From Venturia oleaginea (lineage: Eukaryota; Ascomycota; Dothideomycetes; Venturiales; Venturiaceae): a stretch of 64,000 nucleotides of DNA. Made by a program: the position numbers and the translations under genes. Shown in pieces: positions 22,106 to 34,468 of this stretch (within the stretch, counting starts at the first letter, position 1; every line of letters begins with the position of its first letter). Location: assembly GCA_013176395.1 (NCBI GenBank), contig JABMLP010000029.1, forward strand, positions 434,001 to 498,000, written 5' to 3'. The notes below the pieces were generated by a model. It was given only the letters and a program-made list of their open reading frames with translations. It was not told the origin of the DNA and searched no databases.

Positions 22106-24197
22106 GGGAGGGGTGCAAACAAAACAATCAGGCGGCAGGAGCTGCACCAGTTGAAGCAGCGGCGGGATTTTACAGCCCCGTATCTCCACTAGAACGGGTC
22201 CGAATAGAATGAACTAAACCCGCAAATGCTTGTGTAGATCCCAAAGAGGCAATCCGTGATGTCTCCTCAATGATAGACGTAGTGGTTAAGGCTGCACGAT
22301 ACTGTAGAATGTTGGAAGAAGCCTCACTCCATCTCCCTTCCGCACCGAGAGGCAGGAAACCACGCGGGGAGGCAGAAATCCACCGGTCTCACGTCCAAGC
22401 CCATCCCTCCAACGCTGTATAACCACCAAAACAAGCCGTAATTATATGAAATAAACTCGCAGTCGCTTCAATATTCCTAGATCTATCGACCTGACATATC
22501 AAAACAAGTACAGACGTTGTGGTTGATGCTGCATTGTGGTGACAGAATCCATACAAACCCTCAGATCGCCAGAGCCCATTTCCTCCACAACAACCTCACC
22601 ACTAAAACAACTCCTATCCAGATGAAATAAACGCTCAGTCGCTGGAGTAGACCTAGATCAACCAGCCTACCATATCAGATCACCTATACATAACGTGGTT
22701 GAAGCTACATAGCAATGACAGGATCCAGGCGAACATACCTCACAACGCCAAAACCGCGACTCCAACCCTCCATACCCGCCCACCAAAACTCTCCACCGAG
22801 CCAGAACCACCGTTCAAGAGCGTACCCATCACCATCCCTAAGCAAGTCAGTATCAGATCAAACCCAAACCAACAAAGGACCTCATACCTTCCTTACCCAT
22901 CCAACAAGCAAGCAAAACTACCCTCCCAGCAATCACCCCTCACCTCATACCAAAGCCCAACCATCCCAATCATCGCACCCAATAACCAAAACCTCCTTCC
23001 AACCCAGAGCGCGCCCATCCCTTCCCCTTCCTCCAGGTAGCCTCCAACAACCTCTAAGCAACCCTCTAGGTACCACCCATTACCCGTCCAGCCGCGCTCC
23101 AAAATCAAACCTACCCCCCTTAGGCTCTCCAAAAGCCAAACCGGGAAATCCAGGATTCCTCCCTCTACCATTCTGCCTCCCAATCACCCCCCACCCTTTG
23201 CCCCAAAGCTGAACAAGCTGAAGACCCGGAATCCCCAAGACACGCCCTCCATGCGCCTGGACAGACTCAAAACTCGCTACCAGATGGCTGGATTTGGTGT
23301 CGCAGAGCGTTTTCGACGCTCAAAAACGATTTCCATGGCGTTGAGAACGAGAATAGCGGCATTTCGTGGAGTTCAGTACACCGAGGAATGCAAATCTCAC
23401 CCTCACGGCAATTAACACCAAAGGGGGGTTGAGAAAATAGAAGAAATTCACAAACTAAACTACCTGTATCCATCGCTAGCGCAGGTTTCGCCAAAAAGGG
23501 TATCTCAAACAGACTCATACTGGCAGATTGCCGTCTCCTTCACCGACGGGAACCTGACCTCCGAAAAGCAATCGCAAATGGGCAGTGGGAGGGGATTTAC
23601 TAATAGTACACCATCAAAGGAGCCCTCTCAGCAATCAGCAGCGACCGCCCGAAAGGAGCAATGCCTAAAGTACCGCCGACGAGCATGCAACAACCACCCG
23701 AAGGCAGCAAAGCCCGCCCGCAACGATTATCCATGTAAAAGCCAGCCTCCGAAAATGCCAGTCGGTAAAACCGGACATAACGCAAGAGAATTGGGCGTAC
23801 AAACAATGGGGGATATGAGGAAGGCTCTGTGCATATGCGGCAATCATCGGCGGCTAGCCAGACGGGCAGCTCACCAACCATATGTAAAAGCAAGACGTGT
23901 GGGATATGTGCAATCAATTGGCATTCTGCGGCATACCGCAAGCTGAACACCGGCGAATGAAGCAAACCAAAGGCGGAACGGGAGAATGGGGCGCATGAAA
24001 GCAAAAACAGACAAATTCGAGGCGGCGGAGCGATCCGTCATGAACGATAAGTGCTCCCAACCCATACAACGTGCAGAAAAGGAAATGGTCTCGAGCGTTG
24101 CCGCACCTGTCCGAAGATGATCTGCAAACCGATACTGCATCCTCTAGACATCTTCAAATCTTCGATTCAGAAGCGCGATAAGACGTCTTCGAAACAT
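22106..24197. other. Gene-poor stretch
   Basis: Open frames here are Pro/Ser-rich (22.7-23.2 kb, C/A-rich plus strand) or overlap on both strands (23.6-24.0 kb). I recognise no domain and no supported splice structure. Confidence 0.45.
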
Positions 24198-27100
24198 CTA
24201 CAACTCGTCATCAGATTCCTGCGCGGCGACCTCCTTCTTCGGCTCGACTTGCTTGTCAATGGTGGCGATGGTCTGGGCCATTTTGTCGTGTTCGACACCA
24301 AGCTGATCTTGCAAGACGCTGAGCGTATCAGCATTCTGACTAAGCATCTCGTGCTACAACCCAAAAGTCAGCGTTGATCGTCTCAAAATGAACGAGCGAA
24401 ATAGAACACAAAATAAAGGGAAGAGGTGAACGGAAGGGCAAGGAACTGGAAGCACACCAGCTTGGAGTCCATCGAGCTTCAGAGCACACACAATTTGGAA
24501 GGAGAACGTGCGAAACAGCAAGGGGAGGCTGACATGGCCCTCGAGGGTGTACTCAGATCCTTCACGCACCTCTGAGCCGTCTCCAGCTGAGGCAGTTGCA
24601 TCGACGCCACCAGCAGACTTCTCAGTTGCTCGGGATAGTGCGTTTTCTAATCCGGAAGTCTTGATCTCAAGTTCGGAAATCTGCTTCTCAAAAACCATCT
24701 CCTTCTTCTTGGCCTCAGCAACTTGCTTCTCAAGAGCGGCATCTGATTGCAATTTCTCTTGCGCCTGGGCTGCTTTGAGATCTGCAATTTGGTCCTCGTG
24801 GTATCTGAACGCGAGGGTGAATGTCAGCACGTGAACCATGAAGATATACTTGATCATTATGAGAACATGAAAGTTAGTTTGACGGAGCACTGTTATTTGC
24901 GCGAAGGCCAGCTGGAATGCTTCCTTCATATCTTCGTTCGCATACTCAGCGCCTATTTCCTTCCCGGCCCTAAAGAGACGTCTGGACCTGCCTCCAGCTC
25001 GATCGCAGGTTTCGCTCAATTGGAAGAATATAATCCAAGGGGCGATAGCCACGAGCAGTTCTCGATTTTCGTCGCGAACTTGCTTTAGAGACCGCAGCTT
25101 CTTCTTTAATCCATGACAATGGAACCAAAGGACGATATAACGAGAATGTACGTACTTTCGGTCTTTGGCATGCTGTGCCTTGTCGGCCTCCAGCTCAGCA
25201 ACCTGCTTGGACAACTTGGAAATCTCAGAGCTATAGGCAGCTTGCAGAGAATCCTTCTCAGATTCGAGTGTTGTTGCGCGTTTGGTGGATTCACTGGTGG
25301 CGATCTCATACTTGGAGATGGTTTCAGTCAATTCAAAAATCTGCGACTTCAGCTTGGAGATTTCGGTTTCCTTCTCCTCCTGGCCAGACATAATCTCGGC
25401 ATGTGTTGCCTTTTGAGATTCCTCAAGGGTGGAAATTTCCTGGGCAAGACTGGCAACTTTCTCTTCCGCCTTGGCCTTCTCAGCTCCAACCTCGGTTAGT
25501 TTAGACTTCCAAGCTTCAACTGCTGTCTTGGCTTGTGCTTCGGCCATTTCGATCTTGGTGTCCTTCGCGGCAGAATTCTCAGCCTCAGCTTTGAGCTTCG
25601 CCTCCAGCTGCGCAATCATCTCGCTGCTGTCATTTCCAGATGCTTTAGCAGCCTCGAGTGCCTCAGCATGCTCGGCAACCATTTTGTTCATGTCATCCAA
25701 TGACACAGCATCCTTGGCTTCCAGCTCTTTAGTCAGCGAGCTCACCTTCGCGGCGTGTTCCTCGAGAATTTTGGTATGGGCTGCATGTGAGGTCTCGGCT
25801 GACTTGACATGTACATCGATTTCACTGGACAGCTTGGCAACTTGGCTAGAAAGCTTTTCGACTTCATCTTTCTGCGTGGCATGTTCTTCGGCACGAGAGT
25901 TCTTCAATGCTTCGATCTCTCGAGACTTTTCAGCTAGCATTTCCTCGCTTTTGTCAACATGGAAATCAAGGTCCTTACTGTGCTTCTGCTTGATCTCCTC
26001 CAGCTCAGCTGTATGACCAGCTGAAGTCTGCTCCAATGTGGTCCTGAGGGCATCGATTTGTTGGTCTTTGTCTTGGATATCATCAGATAGTGTAGAGAGC
26101 TCCTTAACCTTCGCCTCGAGTTCAGAGATCTGTTGGTCTTTTGAACCAACATCTTTGGTCGTGGCAGAAAGATTGTCAATCGTCGCCTTGAGTGCAACAA
26201 TCTGCTCGTCTTTCTCTTGAGCCTCGCCAGACAGAGCAGAGAGCTCTTGATTCTTCGCCTGGAGTGCGGCAATCTGCTGGTTCTTGTCGTCGGCATCGGC
26301 AGACAGAATGGAAAGCTCTTCCTCGAGTTTAACGATCTTTTCGTCCCTGCGTCCGAGTCTTTCTTCCTTGTCATTGATCTCGTCCCAAAGGGAAGACGTC
26401 TTTGCTTGCAGGGTTTTGTCGAATACAGAAATCTGGCCATCCTTTTCATCGATGTCAAGCTGGAGTGTGGTCATCTGTTTGTCTTTGGCAGCGATTTCGT
26501 CGTTTTTGGTCGCGATGATGTTGTAAAGGAGCGGAATCTGCTGATCAATGGTCGCCTGCAGTGCAGCTGTCTGTGTTTCTCTTGACGCATTATACTGGGA
26601 TAGCTTCTTGTTTGCGGCCTCGAACTGAGCTATCCGCTCGTCTTTGGCCTTGATCTCATCATCGAGCCCGGAAAGATTATCCACTTTGGTCTTGAGTGCG
26701 CTGATCTGCTGATCCTTGTCCTCAAGGTTGTCAGTGTGTGCTTTGATCGTGGCTTGAAGAGCTACGATTTGCTCCTTGGCAGACACCTCGGCAGTTTCGA
26801 TCATTTTTGCATGCGTCTCTTTTAAAGTTGCAACATTCTTGTCATGGTCGGATGTGAGGGCATCGATTGTCTGTTGAAGCTTGTCAATCCGGCTTTCGAT
26901 TTCGATCTTTTCCTGGCGGACAGCCTGGATTTCCGTCGCATGGTCTGCCTTCAGTGTTTCAGCTTCCTTCAATGCCGCAGCAATCTGTTTCTTGTACTTC
27001 TCGATCTCGGTAGTGTGGCCGGCAAGACTGTCCTGGCCCTTGGCTTGGATGGCTTCGATATCGGCTTGAAGTTTCCTCTGCCGGGATGCACTCTCGGCGT

Positions 27101-28779
27101 GCTGTTTTTCGACATCGAAGAAGGCGGCCTGGAGCGCATCCAGTTTGGTTTGGACATCAGACTTTGCCTGCTGTTCGGACCGCACTGCAGTCTGTAATGA
27201 TTCAACCAACGTATTATGGTCTGATGCCTGCTGAGAAGAAATCTGGATCTGTTCCTGGAGCGATGCGACAATTGTCTTCTGGTTCTCGACTTCACTGGCA
27301 GCCACCGCCGTATCCTGGCTGAGCTGGGCGATTTGTCCTTCGAGATCAGCTACTGTTGCGGAGAGAGTGTTTTGGGCCTCTTGTGACTTGGACAATGCCT
27401 CCTCAAGACTGGCAACCTTGGTGCTCAATTCCTGCTGGGCCTTGTCGGATGCCTCCTTTTCCGACTGTACGCGTCCAAGCTCTTCGGCATGGGCGGCCTT
27501 TGATTGATCCAACTCGGCTTGCAGGGCCTCAACCTTGCCAAACTCTTCACTCTGACCAGCCTTCAATTGTTTGATCTCGGCTTCAAGGGACTCGATCTTG
27601 GCTTTTGATGATTCAAGTAATAACTTGGCCTCCTCCCTGGCCTTCTCCAATTTGCCCTCGTAATGATCGGACTCCGCCTTTGCTTCGGCAAGTTGGGACT
27701 TGAGGGTGTCAGTCTCGACACTCTGAGTCTGCAAATCTTTCATGATCTTCTCGAGGTGCTCGTTGCGCGCGGTATCGTCTTCGCCACTGTGGTTTGAAAT
27801 GATTAGTATAGCTGTCGAGTGAAGATGAAGATGTCTACAACAGGAAGATGGGTGGCCGGTTCACCACCGCCGCAATGCAAAACATGTTCAATTCAAGGTC
27901 AATGTCGCAAAGTTTCTGGCAATGTCGAAAGGCATTGCTAGAGCCGACAGACATCTAACATGGGGAGTGAGTGAGATTGTTGACTTACGTCTTGCCCGCA
28001 ATTCTTCCCATTGCACTTCCTGCCGATGAAGGCACCTTCTTGTGTACCGGTGGTGGCATTGGGCCTCGCGAGGAAGCTGTTCCTGAGATTGAGGGGCGTG
28101 TAGATGATCGCGATGATGTTGTATTTGCCGCCGGTCTGGTTGAGGTACCACCTGCCAATGACTGACGGGGCTTTGCTGGGCTTGTGACCGGGTTACGTGT
28201 GGTAGAGGAGGAAACGGGGGGCCGTGAAGAGGTAGACGATGACAATGTACTGCGGCGCTCACTTGTGGAGGTGCCCGATGTAGATGTCCTGGTTGATGCC
28301 GGCCGACTTGTTGCACTGGTCGCCATACGCTTTGATAGCCCGTTCTGGGCCGTCTTCTTGCTCTCGTCTCCAGAAGTGAGTGACATGTTGCCCTCGGTAT
28401 CAGAGGCAGCGGTCCTTGAGGAAGCGGTAGTGGGGCGTCGAAGTGTAGAAGATGCGGAGGGACGAGTCGGAGGTTTGCTGAGACCACCGCCTAACGCTGT
28501 ACGAGACGCGGTAGCTGGCGTCTTTGAGGAAGCCATTGGCGATCGAGTAGTAGTTGTTGTTGATTTGGCAGGGGTCGAACCAACAAGTCGCTTCGAAGCT
28601 GCTGAAGCTGCCAGTCGTTTCGCTGGAGGAACGTTCTCGACACCCTTCTTGGGAGACACTGGAGAAGCCGTTGGAGAAGACTCGGCAGCAGATGCTTCTG
28701 AAGCTTCTGTTGCCATTAGGGTGGTGTCTTGAAGCTCTGAATTAGCTTCGATGGTTGCTGTCTCCTGAAGGTCCGCCAT
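24198..28779 (-). CDS. Large coiled-coil protein, four exons
   Basis: Exons are 28779-27989, 27786-25156, 24804-24570 and 24353-24198. The introns are 202, 351 and 216 nt, all GT-AG (donors GTAAGT, GTACGT, GTGCGT). The product would be 1270 residues. Residues 1-264 are Ser/Thr/Pro/Lys-rich and disordered, ending 'GSAMGRIAGKTGEDD'. The rest is an almost continuous alpha-helical coiled coil with many 'KDQQISALKTKV'-like heptads, resembling fungal proteins often labelled 'M protein repeat' or myosin-like. The tail is 'MAQTIATIDKQVEPKKEVAA' followed by an acidic end. There is no CAP-Gly, motor or membrane domain. A scaffold or cytoskeletal role is plausible but inferred. The 351-nt intron is unusual: it has no in-frame stop, its length is a multiple of three, and it carries the duplicated module at 24968-25064. 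Confidence 0.82.
24968..25064 (-). repeat. Duplicated 97-bp coding-like module, copy A (inside an intron)
   Basis: This partner of 20251-20347 lies within the 351-nt second intron of the coiled-coil gene, on the same strand. The peptide frame continues openly into the flanking exons. It may be a cassette exon: a GTATGC donor-like site follows it in 'GCTGAGTATGCG'. Confidence 0.7.
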
Positions 28780-29211
28780 GATTGCGGCTTTTGACGCGTG
28801 GTAACGAGGCTACGAGGCGGGTTCAGGCGTGGAAAGATGTGATAAAAAGTGTAATACAGCTTCCGAGCCGAGCCTCGAACAGCTGCGGGGGATCAATTGC
28901 TGCGTTGTTGGATGTGGAGTTGATGATTTCGTGGGGAATGTATGGGAACACGACACGTTCCTAGCGTGCAGAACGGACGGAGCTTCAAATTTTTGGGTGA
29001 CAGCCGATGCTTCCCTGGCTCCCCGCTGATGCAGGGTAGCTGATAAACCGCTGGTCGGAGGAAGCTGCTACTGGCTCGGTACCATGCTTACGGGTGGAGG
29101 CTGGGCGAACTGTCTCTTCCTACGTTGTTCAACGGCTGCATCTTCGTGAACTCTTCTGATGTCGAGGGACTCCTATCGGGCAGCGTGTCCTATCGGGCCC
29201 TCTCAGACCCT
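28780..29211. other. 5' flank of the coiled-coil gene
   Basis: No gene is seen. It presumably contains the promoter and 5' leader of the minus-strand gene, but no clear box was recognised. Confidence 0.4.
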
Positions 29212-29292
29212 CTCAGGCCGCTCAGGCCGCTCAGGCCGCTCAGGCCGCTCAGGCCGCTCAGGCCGCTCAGGCCGCTCAGGCCGCTCAGGCCC
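29212..29292. repeat. CTCAGGCCG minisatellite
   Basis: Eight perfect 9-bp units are followed by one imperfect unit (CTCAGGCCC). Related 'CTCTCAGACC' sequences lie immediately upstream. Confidence 0.95.
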
Positions 29293-32200
29293 TCTCAGGA
29301 ATCGAAACAGCCTGCGATAGTCTCATGCAGGCGCGCATTGGACCATGCCTGCATTTAATCTCAATCCTAGTACTGCTCCTGCCTGGCCTCTAGCAGGTTA
29401 GATCGTCTTTCCAACCATATCGCACTTGAATATTCCTATCGCGATGCTCCACGCTTCCCATATCAATTTTCAGGGGAGGCACCATCGAGCAGAGGCTTCG
29501 CTGCCTCCCCCTGGTCCCGAGCATCTGGTGCTATCACTGGAATCCCACAAATTCCACGGTTCGCACATGTTATTTGAGGAAATTGGTCAGGGGCGCAATA
29601 CCCCTCGAACGACGTCGAACATCGGATGCCATTCTTGAAACGCCGTGTACTTCTTGGATCCAAAATTTGATCAGGTAGGACCGATCAGAGGTATGCCATC
29701 CTTTAGACCACGTCAAACATCGAACACTGCACTATGGAATGGCCAAAACCACGAGTTGAGATCCTAGTACCGAAGAATCATTCAGGGGCGCAGATTCCCT
29801 CCATAGATATACACGCCAGAGATCATACTGATATCCCTTGCAATATCACAAGTTTTGAATCTGGTTCGAAAGTTCACTCGGGGGTACAAAGTCGTTGCGA
29901 CGATATACACGTCCGGTATCGTACAGATCTTTTCAAACTTCACCGCTTGGAAATGGATACAGGCAAAATTACTATCTACACTTTTGAAGTTCGAAGACCA
30001 CATTGAGATATCACGGTTCCGCACTTTGGAGTTCGACCTTAAAAGCCAGAACAGGGGCACGACATCTTTCGATATTGAAAACAACTTTTTGAATTTGAAT
30101 AAACCACTGAGAGTTCCTGGATTGACATACCATTACACCCGGATCCTTGATGACTCGATCTGGAAGGCGAAGCTTCGATAAGATACCATCCTCTCGCTAC
30201 ATTCCATATACCATGAATCAATCACCTGAACGATATATGGACTCGAAAACCTTGCATTCAAGCTATCTTTATTCACCATAGCTGCTCAACTCACAAGCTC
30301 CTGACGAGACTGCTTCCAAAATGACAAGCAACCTGAACCTCTTCAAATCGCCATAAACATGCCCATCCGAAAAGTCAAATCCAAACGCCTTCATCCCAGT
30401 GCTATTGCATATACGCCCGTGGATCTGCCACATTTCCCACCACCTGATGTGCTCCTCGCCGCCAATTATGTTCCCCTTCCCGCGCCAATTCCATTCTCTC
30501 CCTATTCTCTCCCTATTCCTTGCGAATATGCAACTTATACCCAAGCGGACCACGAACCCACTCATGACCGAGGTATTTCTGCGTGCTGACGGTCTTCTTC
30601 TTGACCCAACCGAGGGGGGAACGGACCCAGGCAGTTGTTCAGGGCGGGCTGAGATTTGCCATTTTGATGATCATTGCGCTGGGATGAGAAGTCGGCACTG
30701 GGTGATGAAATGTACGTATGGAGGAGGATAACTTACCTTGTTTGGTTCTTCCTGAGTCGTAGTGGTGGTTTGGCGCTCTGGTGAGAGTTCAAGGGTCAAT
30801 TGCTCGAGTCTCTCGAGCCAGACGGCTGTTCAGCTGTGTTCCATTCTGAAAACGTTGCTTTTGGGAGTAACTTGATAATGCTGTGAATTGGTCGACGTCT
30901 TCGATGCGTTGCTAATGTGCTTGAGTTGAGGTTTTGTGCGTGTGGAGCGGAAGCTTTTGCAGTGAGATGAAAGAGGATCTTTGGAGGTGATATAGGCCGC
31001 CGCGGTAAGAGTTTTCAAGGGGAAGACCTGCCGTCATGTGTGTAATCAAAGAGTTAGCTGTTCGACTGGGAAATATTGTTGCAGAAGGTCACACGGAAGA
31101 ACAGATCTTAAGATGGTGTGTGATGATTTGGCCTTCTGACCGCCGATCGCCCTTTGGAATGAAACTGAATGGTGATGAGATGGAGCTTAGGCGTGTGTTT
31201 GAACGGTCGACGTTGATGCCGACGAATGAGATGCTTCGGGCTCGCAGGAGGGAGTTGAACTGGATATTCGGACAAGCAGAACATCGGGACTTCTGGACAA
31301 AGACATCTCAAAACAGGGCGAGAGGGTTGAAGAACGAAACGACAATGTATGGTGGCCTTCTCGCCGCGAAGGACGTGGTACTGGAAAAGCCCGATATCAT
31401 GCAAGGCCAACTCGAGGTTGACTTCAGTGCCAGAGCGGCCGTTGAAATAAGGCCTGGAGGCGATCAACATGTATGACATGCGCTGAGAGATGTCGAAGGA
31501 CCGGAGGAGGCTTGATGGTTTTCATCAGACCCGTGGAAAAATGCTTCGTGGTCGTATGGGGGCGCTGAGCTATGGCTATGAGCAAGCAGAATGTCGGAAC
31601 CTCTGGTCGAAGACTTCGTCGATGAAATTGATGGGCATGGTATAAAGAAGAGATTTCCAGACAGCGAAATGGCGATGTGGCAGTCTTCATGAAGTGAGTC
31701 GACTGTGGTATATCAAAATTTTGGACGCGTTCATGGCTTCGAGATTTCACGACGAAAACAACAAGGCCAAATATTCCCAACGACAATGCCAACAAGCAGG
31801 ATTCAAGGCATCACAAAAATCCACAAAGGCGAAATTCTTCGAAGGTCATGTTCGCAAACATGAGCGGTGATGAAAAAATGAAAAATGTCTCCCGGGATAA
31901 CTTGGACCACGTTATATGGAGTTGTGATGGGCGCGACCCTTCGATCAAAAGGCTCATTGATCTTCACACCTGAATCTCTATAGAGGGTAGGGGCACAAGG
32001 AAACCCGAAGGAATCGCCCAGGCTCTCGCTCCCGAAGGAGGGGTTCTGATGCAGTGTGCTCCTGAGGGCTCTGACCTCCTCATAGGGACTTCAACGTCGG
32101 CGCCAGACGAATCGCTCCGTAGTTTGACTTGACATTGCGGTCGCGGTGGAGTTCTTCTTCAAGATCCTATCCGAAGACAAGAGCGATGATGAAAACTTGA

Positions 32201-32944
32201 ATTGGCCGTCGCATCATCAGACAAAAGAAAGATGGAAAAAGATCTGTTGAGAAGTTAGCTTTCAACACGGCCGGAGTGTAATGGTAAGAGTGGGTGATGG
32301 TGGTAGATCAGAGGGCTTTGACCTGTTGTTCGAGAACGTATTCTGTCGCAGATGCTACAAGTTTTGGTGCTACAAGCTTTGAGAAGCTGTGAAGCTCTGG
32401 TTGCTCATGAGAGGTATCAAGAGGAATGGAATCGAAGGGAAAGGAGTGGAGACTTACATGATCCGAACCAACAAGCCCAAAGGCAAAAGTCATCATATCT
32501 GTTGAGAAGTCAGCGTGTCATGCTCAAAGAAAAGGAATGTAATGGCGAAACATGGCCGGTGGTCTGTCAGAAAGAGCTTTTTTCGGCACAAGGCCATCGC
32601 GAAACTCGAAGCTACGAGTTTTCAAGTGGGACGGTGCTCTGGTTCATCATGATACAGAGAAGGAAGAGAGGCAAGGAGGGAGACTTAGCTCGTTGAGGTT
32701 GTTGATCTGGATCGGAAGCCCGAAGGCCAGATTGGATTGAAGAAGAAAAGAGGAGGTTTGTGGATGAAGAAGGTCCTCAAGGGACTTTCGAGGGAAGCTT
32801 GGACCAAAAACATAGTCCGATGATTAGGCATTGCCTAGTCCCTCGAACGGAAACCTGTGGTTAGCCGGAATAGCTGCTGGATCATGTGATGTTACCAGGA
32901 TGGGGCTCCTAGTGGACTCAGGATCGGATGCTCAGAATGAGATC
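29293..32944. other. Gene-poor stretch with diverged internal duplications
   Basis: No gene is supported. An ATG-started frame at 30359-30589 encodes a Pro-rich 76-residue peptide of uncertain status. Diverged duplications are visible: 'CAAGCAGAACATCGGGAC' near 31274 and 'CAAGCAGAATGTCGGAAC' near 31583; and 'CTGTTGAGAAGTTAGC' near 32246 and 'CTGTTGAGAAGTCAGC' near 32500. Confidence 0.4.
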
Positions 32945-33640
32945 GGAACAGTTTGGAGGCAGTGTGGGCTCTAGGGAGACTGACTGTGAATCCTGAAGCA
33001 CTGTGTGATGGCCTAACGAGCTGATATTCATTCGTGTTCGCGTCAACTGTGATGTGAGGTTCTTGATATGGCTGACTTGAGGATATGTTTCATCGCTTGG
33101 GGCACTATTTAAGACTGCTGGAAGGCAATTTGGGATCCACGGGGGACTGGGCATCACATCTGAAAAACCGCGAGACGGTCAGAAGAGCTGGTATATATTC
33201 GTGTTCGCTTTCACCGTGGATCTGAGGTTCTTGATTTGACCGCCTTAAAGCTATTCTCCATCCCTCGAGGCGGCATTTGAGACAATTGGAAGGCAATGTG
33301 GGATCCACGGGGGACTGGCATTCACGTCCGAAAAGCTGCGAGACGGCCAGGAGGGCTGGTATACATTCGTGTTCGCCTCACCATAATCTGAGGTTCACGA
33401 TATAACCGCCTGAGAGCTCTCCTCCATCCCTCGATCCGGCGTTTAAGGCAGTTCGAAGGCCATGTGCGATATACGAAGGACTGGCATTCACATCTAAAAA
33501 GCTACAAACCGATCAAAGAGCTGAAATACATTCGACATTTTCACCACGATCTGAGATTCCCGATATGCCCGCCTGAAAGCTCCTTTCTTTCCATCAAAGC
33601 CGTATCTAAAACTGCCGCTGAAATCTCAAGAAAAACATAA
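32945..33640. repeat. Tandem array, four diverged units of ~165-168 bp
   Basis: The anchor 'ATTCGTGTTCG' occurs at 33030, 33197 and 33365, with a decayed form at 33530, giving spacings of 167, 168 and 165. Other shared parts are 'GGGATCCACGGGGGACTGG', 'CTGAGGTTC' and 'CTCCATCCCTCGA'. The units have diverged progressively and there is no long reading frame. Confidence 0.8.
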
Positions 33641-34468
33641 TTATGAATTGGGCTAAGAACATATCTGCTTCTGCAGCCTATTCTCCATTATCCAACTCAC
33701 ACAGGTTCAAATCCGCCTCCAAAATGGCCTTGGTCTGCATAATCACCACCACTTCTCCTTCTTCACGGCGTAGATAACCGTTAAAGCGGTATAATCATAG
33801 ATTCGATCGACAGATTATCTCAATCCTCCACTACAATCAAACAAGCAAGGTATATCAATCAACCAAACGAGACATTCATCACCAAAATACCACCCCTCAA
33901 CCCCTCAACCCCTCTTAACCTCTTATCCTGCCTTGCCTATAAGAATAAGAAAACCCCTCGTTCAACATATACCGCCGCTGATTGGGTAAAGAGCACCGCG
34001 GTGCGTTTCTCGCGCGGTTGGGGCTCGGTAGCGGGAGGATATTGTGGTGGTAAGGACGGAGGAGCGGAGGGATTCGCCTATGGAATTGAGAAGGCGGTTT
34101 TGCCGAATGCAGGTGAACTAGTGGAGGGAGGTTAAGAAATCAGAATGGGGAATGATTGGGAATGATACTTATGAGGACTGACAATGAGGAGAGTTCTTTT
34201 TGCGTGGGGAGCTGTTGTGTGCTCCAATTATGGAGGAGAGGTTATGAGTATGAGTATGATGCAGTACGACGGAGATTTCTAGCGACTGGTGATAGTTTGG
34301 TCTGATATTGAACAGAGAATGAATGAATGAATGAAATGAAATTCAATCATTGCTATGATTGAATTGAATCTTCTTGAAAGTTTACCTATAAACGCACCTA
34401 GAGGGTCTTTAAACTACAACTCAATTCAACGCCAAACACACTCACACCGACAAAACAACTGATTCTAT
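33641..34468. other. Intergenic
   Basis: No gene is recognised. A perfect 11-bp inverted repeat with a 4-nt loop lies at 34340-34365, next to a GAAT/GAATGAAT run. Confidence 0.45.

Noticed and set aside
22699..23212. Pro/Ser-rich plus-strand frames
   Set aside because: They come from a C/A-rich strand with two overlapping frames of equal quality and no recognisable domain.
24508..27574. Plus-strand open frames opposite the coiled-coil gene
   Set aside because: They are Ser/Leu-rich reverse images of Glu/Lys/Gln-rich coiled-coil codons; the minus-strand exon structure explains the region.
32945..33640. CRISPR-like array
   Set aside because: Units are contiguous 165-168 bp tandem repeats without short repeats and unique spacers, and the host is a fungus.
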